A stretch of DNA of 64,000 bases from Gracilariopsis chorda (Eukaryota > Rhodophyta > Florideophyceae > Gracilariales > Gracilariaceae). The position numbers and the translations under genes were made by a program. How positions within the stretch are numbered: position 1 is the first letter of the stretch; each line of letters begins with the position of its first letter. Shown piece after piece: positions 1-8,542 of this stretch. The notes under the pieces were generated by a model, which worked only from the letters and a program-made list of their open reading frames with translations, was not told where the DNA came from and did no database searches. The stretch spans positions 62,001 to 126,000 of the forward strand of contig NBIV01000124.1 of the NCBI GenBank assembly GCA_003194525.1, given 5' to 3'.

Positions 1-1100
1 AACATCTAATTCATCAATAGCATGCTGCACAGCCGTAGCTAATTCATCATTGGAGGGGGTTATTCTTATGTCTTCCAACGCAGAAGAGATAGTGCGTTCG
101 TTATTTCTGTGAACGGTAGTAGTGTGCAATGCATGACCATAGGAAAGCACAGGTCTAGGAGAAAACCAACGACCTCGTTTTACTTGTTGTTGCTTCACAT
201 ATACTTGCACCAAGTCTCCTACGGCAAGGGGAAAGTCATGAGTAACCTTCGAACGTAGGATTATTGTTAACTTAAGTTTCGCAATTAAGGCTTCGTGAGC
301 CTCAGCAAGATCATCGGATATGGGAGCAGGGAAAGAGAAAAATAATATTGGCCGTGAAAAACCTTTCGCTAAATCGTATGCAGACAATATATCGTATCCT
401 TGCAAGTGATTGGAAATGAGTAGCGCTTGTTGAGTTAACAAAGATGTTACGGGGGGTTCTGTTTGGGAATGATCGCCTTTGAGCCGTTGAAAAATGTCTC
501 TGATAAGCTTGTGCTTGGATTCGAGAACATTTTTGTTATGTATCCATGGTGGTATTGGGCGAGGCTGAATGTCATGATTGGACAAGTAATTGAGAAAGAT
601 TTAGTTCTTAAGAGTGGGATCAAAGAGTACAGCAGCGGGAGCCCAAAACGGAGAGACCTAATTTGACTCGAATGCAGTAATGGCATGTGCCATAGGCGGA
701 TTGGGTACAAAAGTACCAGCAGAGTATCTCAAGACGGAATCAATGGCATGAAATACGCAGATCTCATTCAAAAAGAAATGATCGACACACACAAGTTCGT
801 TGAAAGAACGTGACAAAGAGAGAAGGGACAACTTGCGTGGTGGCAAAAGGCGTGCATTAGTAGAGCGACTACTGCATTCTTCAGGTGTTTCTTCAGGTGT
901 TGTTGATACGCATTTCTCAATGCCATCGGTCCAAGTACCGTTATGTTACAGGAGTAGCTTAATATCAGTATAAGACGGGTGTCCATATATATGTTGATGT
1001 ACTTTGTTCACGATTCGTTTGACTTCCGACCACTGGCGCTCGCTGGTAGAATTGGTAATTGAAGCAGTAGCGCAAGAAAGGGATGAAGCATGTTGAGTAG
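1..1100 (-). pseudogene. copia-type integrase with GAG-pre-integrase, in-frame stops
   Basis: One minus-strand frame reads from about 1100 to the left edge. It starts with a GAG-pre-integrase-like VHQHIYGHPSYTDIKLLL near 1005-950, followed by two cysteines of a degenerate zinc-binding region. The catalytic core has VCVDHFF (first Asp, near 780), VLFDPTLKN (second Asp, near 620) and VLESKH (Glu, near 515). Further on are AYDLAKGFSRP and KRGRWFSPRPVLSY, typical of the C-terminal half of algal copia integrases. The frame is stopped by TAA near 948-950, TAG at 658-660 and TAA at 601-603, so it is a dead copy. The DDE assignment rests on motif order and spacing. Confidence 0.7.
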
Positions 1101-1142
1101 GAAGCGTTGTTTTTGATGAATTGAAAGTATGAGAGGGTATTA

Positions 1143-1556
1143 TCAGTGCATATCGTGATCGATTAGAGTGATCGTGTCTCGCGCGATTTCATCAGACGTC
1201 TTGGGAAGTTGGAGTGCACTGGTACTGTTATGCAATATGTTACAGTGTTGGGTGACGTTTCTGCCAACAACCCATTGGGAAGAACCTTCCACGAAAAGGT
1301 GGCGTATATGCACAAGTTTGTTTCTGTCAGAGTACAGCTCTACTCCAATCGAACCAATAATTGGCTGAGACTCAATAGAATGATCGCCTATACCATACTG
1401 CAAATAGGGAGTATCGGCGATGGATTGAGGCAGTGGATCATAATTTCCTTTCCAAGAAGGGCATACAATATGCTTGATCAAACTTAGTTCATTCTCGCCG
1501 ATACCTGAATAGGGCGCACCATCGTCCAGCAAAGTCCTAAAGTAGGCATACCGTAA
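1143..1556 (-). pseudogene. copia-type aspartic protease fragment
   Basis: The 129-codon minus-strand frame begins LDDGAPYSGIG, which I read as the protease active site (DDG in place of the usual DTG/DSG). It contains QYGIGDHSIES, HIRHLFVEGSSQWVVGRNVT and LQLPKTSDE, with the spacing of a retropepsin-like domain. The N-terminal part, HANLPFYGMPTL, lies in another frame up to about 1690, so a frameshift separates gag from protease here. It ends at TGA 1143-1145, and the integrase frame opens just downstream in a different phase. The enzyme would process the gag-pol polyprotein. This copy is not functional. Confidence 0.6.
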
Positions 1557-1689
1557 AAAGGAAGATTAGCATGAGAAAGTGAAACCATGTTGAAAACGAG
1601 TACCTTATGTGTGGAGCAACGCTTTCCGGTCGGTTGGGAGTTTTTCCTATTCATAGGAGTATCCACTGGTGGATTGGTTCGATACCTCA

Positions 1690-1978
1690 TTTATGAGTTG
1701 ATCCCTCACGGGATAGCGATGAGGTGGCATTTGAGGGACCTGGACAGGTATTAATAGTGGCATTCTGGTGAAAGATGGTAGGCTGTACGCGTGTGGTAAT
1801 TTCGGTTTCAATTTTGGATATTTAATTTTATGGTTATCGCCACTTGCGGCTCAGAAAGTGGGAAATCCACGTGTATGGACCTCAAGAGGTGTGCACCAAA
1901 TTAGTTTATTTATTTAGTTTATTGTGGTGCAAACATACTTAGGTAATCACGGCCTCGCCGTCCACACCACCAGTAAAT
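1690..1978 (+). repeat. Inverted LTR remnant, distal part (Ty3 LTR family)
   Basis: Read in reverse complement, this stretch matches the second half of the solo LTR at 4443-5346. It shows the AT-rich AAATAAATAAACTAA tract followed by a segment resembling the CACACC...CACGTGG region. It probably belongs with 3513-4092: the two together would make an LTR of about 870 bp, close to the 827-904 bp of its relatives. The end near 1690 is not sharp and I see no terminal dinucleotide or target duplication there. Confidence 0.45.
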
Positions 1979-3512
1979 GGTAACCCTCTTGGCGGAGTAA
2001 TTCTAAAAATGGGGTAATTATAAAGAAACGTAGAGTCACTCCTTGTCCAGTTCTCATTGCTCTTTTTAGTTCAAGTAAACAAAGTCTCCCGCTCTTTCCC
2101 ACTCTTAGCGGTCGTATAGACCATTGCGCTACGATATTCAGGCAGTCCACAACACGTCAGAGTCCATGTAGCAACAGAAAGCTCTACAAAAACAACGTAA
2201 AGCTACAAAAGAACAAAACCAAGGCCCTGGCATGCAATCTCTCTACCTTTATAAGGACCATTATAATATAGCAAGAATAATGAAGACATTGGCTGGCCCG
2301 AGTCTATGGTTTCCAAAATTTAAAGAGCTTGGAAAAGAGAGAACAACTGGCTTTAGAGGCTGCGGAACACCGTCTTGTACTGCGCTAACCCACTCTCCCT
2401 GTCCACAACAGAAAAACCAGAAGATGGTTGTTAAACCCATAGAGCATGCTAAAGAACGTGGGTTTGCGTTAGATGTGAACCATATTTAGTACTATATTAA
2501 AGAGATGGCAAACGATGGGTAAAAATCGTACGAAAACCAGATTTGTTCCGATGATGCAGTTCGCTCTTTGCGGGCAGAAAATCGCGAGATAACCGTTTAA
2601 AAAGCATAGAACAACAACGTATGAATACTTTCTGCCAGACACCATAGACCTCTTCAGAATGTTGGTACGTCACGTGAAGGGTTTGAAGTAAAACATCCTG
2701 ACTTTTTTAACGACATCAATCGAATTAATCTGGGCCAGACAGCTGGAAACACAACGTATGAAAACCGACATAGACTTTTCACAAGCGCAAGCACAAATCG
2801 AAGAGGCCAAATGAATAACATCAAAGACATTGTATCCCACATTTCGGCGGTATGATATTGCGGACGAGAGATCGCGTCATGTAATCTCGAATCAAGAAGA
2901 TTGTATAGTGAGAACAGTGTTCAACACGGAGGCTCTGCATCAGTGAGCGAACGCTACAAGCAAACCGTTTCACTCATTGCATTCTGTGGTAGGCAGCGCC
3001 TTCCGAAGGACAAGTATGCAGTGTCAGAAAGAATAACGGAAACTTGTGTGGAGCACCAGCCGCAGTGTTGACAGACAGAGCTGTAGTACACAGTAATACG
3101 AATCAGAACAGTCAAACGAGCAAGCGCACGAAGAGTAGGAGCGGAAAGGCCACAATTCGGGGTCGTAAGCAACTTGGAAGTTGGTGTGTAGCTGAGGACG
3201 AAGCGACTCAGTCAAACGACGATCGTACCATCACCATTGCGTAAGGGCGTCGCCAAATGTGTTTGGGAAATAAAGTAAAGAAGAACGAGTTGGTGGCAAG
3301 CGCTGCCGATGCCCTTCGGCACTTGTCGCGGAGCAGGTGAGGTTGGAAGTCGAAGCGGGTGGCCGTCTGGGTTTTGCAGAATTACCCCACATGCTCAATT
3401 ATAGGAGCCCGAATCAAAATGCGGCGACCAAAACCTCGTTGTTTGGTGGCCTGGAGTAAGATCTGCACACTCCAAAACTTTTGCAGAATTACCCCACCGA
3501 GAGGGTTAACCT
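1979..3512. mobile_element. Possible TIR element inserted in the inverted LTR
   Basis: The left end (1979 on, GGTAACCCTCTTGGCGGAG...) and the reverse complement of the right end (3512 back, GGTTAACCCTCTCGGTGGGG...) match over about 30 bp with several mismatches. The right end also carries two identical 19-bp copies of TTTTGCAGAATTACCCCAC at 3372-3390 and 3479-3497. Inside are short broken plus-strand frames: 2232-2489, one ending QAQAQIEEAK near 2812, and a basic one at 3044-3244. I recognise no transposase and find no clean target duplication, so it may be non-autonomous or decayed. Confidence 0.4.
3372..3497. repeat. 19-bp direct repeat pair
   Basis: TTTTGCAGAATTACCCCAC occurs at 3372-3390 and again at 3479-3497. 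An inverted, diverged version lies at about 1993-2015. It looks like a subterminal repeat of the 1979-3512 element. Confidence 0.6.
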
Positions 3513-4092
3513 TGATTCTCTTTCGAGATGTACTCTTTGCAGAGTAAGGCTCTGGTAAGAAAGGCCCTCGTAGGGATTACGACTCCTCGCAGAGAGTATC
3601 CACGAGTGGATTCCGTCTACCATCCCCTTGGGAACATTCAGGCGTCATTACTCCTACAGTATCAACGTGTTCGGTATTGGTTATTTGTTCCACTGTCAGT
3701 CTTGGATCCCGCCCGAGTATTGGGTTCTTCGTCGTGGTGTTTACCACATTCCCGTTTGGGATTCGTTCCTTATTTTGGTTCGCCCCGTCGCCAGGTCTGT
3801 TGCCGCGTACTGCACGCCCCTTCGCCGGTTCTCTTGGGTTTTCCCTTTTTCCTTTTGCTTTCCTTCACAGGATATCGTTTCATTCTACACTCACGTGTGT
3901 ACCATCCGTTCCTGGGGTTTACCCTTTTTCTGGGCCATTCCCGAACCTCTGCAGGTATAGCCAGAGCCACGTTGGTCTTACAAGCCAGCCTTTGCGTGGC
4001 GCAGAGGGCTCTATCAACTGAGACACCATCCCATATGGAGCGAGGTCTCGAACACCTTGAGGGTACTTCCCGCTTCCGGGTTTTGCTCTACA
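3513..4092 (-). repeat. Inverted LTR remnant, proximal part (Ty3 LTR family)
   Basis: The reverse complement starts TGTAGAGCAAAACCCGGAAG, matching the starts of the other LTRs (TGTAGTGCAATACCC at 4443, TGTGGTGCAAT at 5679). It shares the conserved segments TAGAGCCCTC and TTGTAAGACCA at the same relative positions. The 4092/4093 junction is sharp: LTR terminus on one side, copia gag on the other. The LTR runs opposite to the other three LTRs. Its distal part seems to be at 1690-1978, split off by the 1979-3512 insertion. Confidence 0.6.
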
Positions 4093-4437
4093 GATTAGCA
4101 TGAGTAAGTAAAACCATGTTGAAAACGAATACCTTACGCTCATTACGCTTTCCTTTAGGAGCGTCGTAAGATGGCACACCATTTTTCAAATAACCATCAG
4201 CATCATGATCATTGGACCAATGTACGTATTTTGAGGATTGAGCATGTTCAGCACTTTGAACGAGATTTGAGATCAGCCAATTGTCGGGTGACAATCGGTT
4301 TTTCCTTTTTTCGTGGTGAGTAGCTACGCGTTTAGATCCATATGCAGAGCTTGCCACGAGAGGAGCAGAACGAGAAGCAACCATAGAAGTTTTTTCACAC
4401 TGAAGGAGAACTGAAGCGATAGATTCGTAACATACTG
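4093..4437 (-). pseudogene. copia-like gag, third (C-terminal) piece
   Basis: The minus-strand frame continues a gag reading frame across the solo-LTR insertion: removing 4443-5346 plus one copy of the CCTTC duplication joins this frame to 5352-5673 without a shift. It contains a Lys/Arg-rich stretch (KRVATHHEKRKNRL) and ends KVFVFNMVLLTHANL, the same motif that precedes the protease at 1560-1640. The inverted LTR cuts the frame at 4092. It is a disrupted structural protein of a copia element. Confidence 0.6.
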
Positions 4438-4442
4438 CCTTC

Positions 4443-5346
4443 TGTAGTGCAATACCCGCAAGCGGGACAACACACGAAGACGTTCGGAATCTTCCCCTTT
4501 GGAGGGTAACACAGCGAATGGAGCCTCTCCGGATGAGCACGACGAAGTCGGGTTGTAAAGCCGAGGCTCACCCTCACGCCAAGCGGGGAGAGTTGAAACG
4601 GTAGGATTAGGATCACCACGAATGGGAAAACAGCCCTTCCAAGGAGTACGAGTCCACGTAAGTGGGGGAAGACGTCACGGGATACCGGCACGAGAGACAC
4701 GCGTCAGCGGTGACGAGAAACCACACAAAGGGGTAGGAACCACGAGAGTGGGGTAAGAGAAATACGGGGGATGCCCGATTGGGGGCGACGGGGGTGTGGG
4801 CCAACGGGACCACGGAAAAAGGTACAGAGGAACCCTATACAGGGGCGAGAACACGGCGGTGGTGAATTAAGTGACAAGTGCCCAAGGCGGTGATACTCCT
4901 AGTGACGCAGGGTGGATAGGTCTACCGTTAGTAACGCGGCTTTACCTCCGAGGAGTGTAGAAGACTCGCGAAAGCGGAAAAGACTTAGAGCCAAGAACCG
5001 TGGTTGGGGAAGTTTACTCAGTGTCAGGGCGAGGTCGCCGAGCCACTATATAGTGTAGTAATCTCCTTACTGTAGCGTAGATAAATAATAAATAATAAAT
5101 ATAAGTTAACTAAATGTCCACACCGTGGTGCCAACCTCCTCTTGACTATCCGTGTCACACGTGGTCCACTCACGCCTTAGGTGGCACACGGCGCATGCAC
5201 AGGTGTGCACCTGGCGCACAGCGTGGATCCGCTGAGGGCTGAGACACCCGCTAATAGCGGTAGTAATCATAAACACGCGAAAGCGGCAAAAAAACACCAA
5301 GTCCACAGGGCATCGCTGAGTCTTCCTCCTTGAGGATTGCACTTCA
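4443..5346 (-). repeat. Solo LTR (904 bp) with CCTTC target duplication
   Basis: It starts TGTAGTGCAAT and ends GATTGCACTTCA. The 5 bp before it (4438-4442, CCTTC) are repeated exactly after it (5347-5351). It is a diverged relative of the Ty3 LTRs, with the same order of blocks: hairpin, GACGTTCGG, TTGTAA, CCACGTAAGTGGGG, an AT-rich AATAATAAATAATAA tract and the terminal ACTTCA. A solo LTR is the usual product of recombination between the two LTRs of a full element. Orientation is that of the 5679-17227 element. Confidence 0.85.
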
Positions 5347-5351
5347 CCTTC

Positions 5352-5673
5352 AAGTAAACATCAGTAGACGGGGAGGCGGAAAAGTGTCTGTCATGAGGAG
5401 CACAATTAGCGAAAACAGAAATACGATGAGTACCGTCTTGATCAGCGTTAGCTAGTAACGTAAACGCAAGAACCGACTCGGAGAATTTAACTACGGTACC
5501 GTGAGAATGTACCTTGGATACTTGAGCTTGTAATCGGGACTCAAATTCTTGAAAGTCTCGTTGCTGCCACGTTTTTTGACAAGGGGTGCCAAGAAATCTT
5601 GGTACAGGCCCGAAACTACAGCCAAAGGATTACTTTTGTATAAAGCACTGACTATTGAAGCAACTCATTCTTC
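5352..5673 (-). pseudogene. copia-like gag, middle piece
   Basis: Minus-strand frames here read NPLAVVSGLYQDFLAPL, then after a shift inside an A6 run, KFSESVLAFTLLANADQDG and VFANCAPHDRHFSASPSTD. These are recognisable gag sequence of algal copia elements. The piece lies between the solo LTR on its left and the Ty3 insertion on its right, and both insertions are in the same gag gene. It carries a -1/+1 frameshift and at least one stop. Confidence 0.6.
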
Positions 5674-5678
5674 ATTTC

Positions 5679-6505
5679 TGTGGTGCAATGCCCCAAAGGG
5701 GAAAAACACCGAAAGACGTTCGGGATCTTCCTCTCACGAGGTGAACCCAGTTGGGTAGAGCCCTCCCAGAGGTGTCACGGCGAAGCTGGTTTGTAAGACC
5801 AGGGACACCTGTCGCGACTCGCGCAGGGAGGTGAAGGCGAAGAATCGGTATCCGCGTGAGCGGGGTGTGATCCTCAGTAGAGGTATGTTTCCACGTAAGT
5901 GAGGGTGTGTGAGCGGATGCGCACACGAGGGCCGCGGATAGCGGGAGGTCCTACCCTAAAAAAAGGGGAAAAACGAAGGGCGAAGAGGAGGAAGAGAGGA
6001 CGAAGTGAGTCGCAAGAGCGACAGGGACGAACGGCGATGCCGGTAACAATATCCCTATACAGGGCGAAAAACCAATGCAATTGGAACAATTATACTCCCA
6101 GTGATGGGTCCCTTTAGATGTGCAAGGGGGTTAGATGTCCCGTGGTTTACGGCGTTTCCCTCCAAGGAGGAGTAGAGTACGCGCGCAAGCGGCAACAACT
6201 AGAGCCAATTCCCCAGGTTGGGGTCCCTTGTTGGGGAAGGTTTACTGGTGCGACGGCAGTGCGCCGTTGCACTAAGTACTAGCTTCCCAGAAATGGGTGT
6301 GAAAATAATAAATAATATTAACTAAAATACTCCACATTTCGTGGCGACATCCACTACTGTGGCCAACCGCCAATTGACCCAAAACCGTGTCCCACGTGTC
6401 CATATCCACCATAGTGGGGCGTAGTTTATATACACACTACACAACCGATAATATCGGGAAAGCGTTCAAGCACCAAGAATCCCTCCCTGAGGGTGTTGCA
6501 CTTCA
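5679..6505 (-). repeat. 3' LTR of the Ty3/gypsy element
   Basis: 827 bp, TGTGGTGCAAT...GTTGCACTTCA, preceded by the target duplication ATTTC (5674-5678). It is near-identical to 16402-17227. It contains many short hairpins, for example CCCC-AAA-GGGG at 5691-5701 and CCTC-TCAC-GAGG at 5730-5741, and an AT-rich AATAATAAATAATATTAAC tract near 6305-6325. Confidence 0.92.
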
Positions 6506-6519
6506 TATCCCCCCCTCTT
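6506..6519 (-). promoter_or_regulatory. Polypurine tract of the Ty3/gypsy element
   Basis: On the minus strand, AAGAGGGGGGATA directly abuts the 3' LTR, where plus-strand DNA synthesis would be primed. The position and purine run fit the family. Confidence 0.75.
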
Positions 6520-6794
6520 AAGACGGGAAAACGACCGCGGACGCGGAGTATTCCCAGACGAAAATGGGTGATAAAAGTGCGTGCTCTGTGCCCGGTTCTC
6601 CGGTAAATTCCTCTGCACCAGAGTCATCAAGCACACAAACGACAACAACAGCCACCCTCGACAAGGGAGAAATGAACGACGACAACAACATCAACAACCA
6701 CAGCCAACCTCCGTGACTTCTCGGGCGATACACCACCGGTTTCCGGTCAGTTCCCCTGCCTCAGGGCGATCGAAATCCGGTACAACCGGGGAAT

Positions 6795-8351
6795 ATGGCT
6801 GCTGCAGCCCACCATCCCTTCGCACTACCACCCTCGGTGGTGTCCTCCGGAACCACTCCGGTGTCCAACTGGCCAACCTACAACACCCTGGTGGGGCTCA
6901 ACCCGATGAATCGGAATCACGCGTCGCGCCTGCGCCTTGCCCCGTGGTTTCACCCGGTCGCTGTCCTCAATGAGGGATTGGTCACCGCTTATGCGGATTG
7001 CTCAGACACCCTTCCGGGGGATCTGCCCAGAGCAGTCACTACGTCGTGGGATTGGCGTCACCGGATTGCGATTCCGCGTCACCACCTCCGAAAAAATTCG
7101 GGCGAGACCGTCGCTGCAGCACAGACCGCGTTGACGCGCATGGCGTACCAACGGCAGAGCCGGGCTCCATTCGATTTACCGGTCCCACCGGAGTTTGGCT
7201 TCGACGTTAGCTACTTCCGCACTCGCGAGGAGATTGGGTACGGCGAGAACCTGTTCCGCCTCGAGACCCTCGCTTGGAGGAATTTTCCCGCAGCGCGGCA
7301 AGAAGCCCTTTGCTGGGAGCGACCGATTATTCGGGCGGAGTTCAGGTACCTTCCCAAGCAATACCAGTCCAACTTTCTCCAAAACGTCATCCGCTACGAG
7401 CGGCGTTAGCGATCCCGATTCGGGTATTTTATCCCGTATCAGAACGTGGAGATAGAGCGGATTGCGCCGCCTCACCGACTAGGTCGGTATGTAGCACTCC
7501 CCGAGTGGTGGCGCTTCCATGAAGCCTGCCGGGGGTGCTACATAGAACTCCCGGCGGTACTTACGTACCTCGGTTCGCTGCTCATGCAGGATCCCCGGTC
7601 GGGGTTGTGGTCCGTAGTGGTTACGGAGTGGGCGGCCCGCACTGCGGCTTATATTCTCAACGAGGCGTACGACCAGTATCGTCTCTGGTTCCTTCAACCA
7701 CGTGTGCGGGCAGCGATCCGAAACATGGATCTTCGCATCCCCCTTGGGGGCCAGGCCAACAATGAAGAGGTCCTCCAATTACTTCGGTACATAGACAGCG
7801 TTAGCTGGAGTGAGGTCCCGCTGGAGCAAAGCGGTCGTCTGGATGGTGGTAGCGGTAACACCGGTGGTCCGGGACTCGGTAGAAACACCGCCCTTGCGGG
7901 GGATTTTATCTACTTCGACCCCTGGGAGTTCCGGGAAATTTCCTCCGAGGAGGCGCGCGAGCTTCGCGATATGCCCCGGCATGTGCCGGAAGACCACCTG
8001 GTGGGGTACGTCGATTCTGACAACTACTACCGCGCATACGGCGGGGATGACCCAATGGTCGATAACGAACCGGAAGAACCCGGGGAGATGGACGTAGAGG
8101 AGACCGGCGCTAGCGTGGAAGCTTTCCCAGAGGGGGTGTCTCCGGCCGAGCCGGCTGCTGACCCTTCGGCGGCAAGTGCCGGACTTTCTATCCCCAGCGG
8201 GGTGACGGCGAATGAAAACGAAATCATCGCACGTTTCCTCCGGGGTGCCGGTCTTAGCGCTGCCGAGGTATCGGGGGATGTCACCACCATGGCGGACGCG
8301 TTGGCCTACCGCCTTGCTGGGGGTTACGCCCCGGACGATGAGGGTGAGTGA
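6795..8351 (+). pseudogene. Antisense ORF inside the Ty3 element (518 codons, one in-frame TAG)
   Basis: This plus-strand frame runs against gag-pol, between the 3' LTR and the end of pol. It starts at ATG 6795 and is open to 8351 except for one TAG at 7407-7409; the 204-codon and 301-codon parts are in the same frame. The N-terminal half is rich in Arg and Trp; the middle has WWRFHEACRGCYIELPAVLTY; the C-terminal third is acidic (EPEEPGEMDVEETG) and Ala/Ser/Pro rich. I do not recognise the family. Antisense ORFs are known in some plant Ty3 elements, with debated roles. That it is a real gene is inferred from its length and lack of a sense ORF opposite it. Confidence 0.5.
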
Positions 8352-8542
8352 AACCTCTAGTCCAGTTTCCTGGTTCTTCTCTCCCTGGCTATGCCAGTTA
8401 GTGTAGTGTAGTATTGTGGGGAGCTAGCTGCTCCCTTGAATAAACTTTCCGGTTTAGAACGGTGCTTCTCGGTTGGGTTCCCCGTCTTCGACGGACCTTG
8501 TCTTGTTATCCTTTCCTTTCGCTCTCCGCTCGAGCGGCAACG

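Larger units (their letters stand above)
1..1640 (-). mobile_element. Ty1/copia-like retrotransposon remnant: protease, GAG-pre-integrase, integrase
   Basis: Read on the minus strand, this stretch shows protease, then a GAG-pre-integrase motif, then integrase running off the left edge. This domain order is that of Ty1/copia elements, so RT and RNase H should lie beyond position 1. The frame is broken: the protease and integrase parts are in different frames and there are several internal stops. A second, diverged copy of its gag/protease junction lies at 4093-4140, so at least two copia copies, or a rearranged one, are present. Confidence is good for the class and low for the exact right-hand limit. 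Confidence 0.75.
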
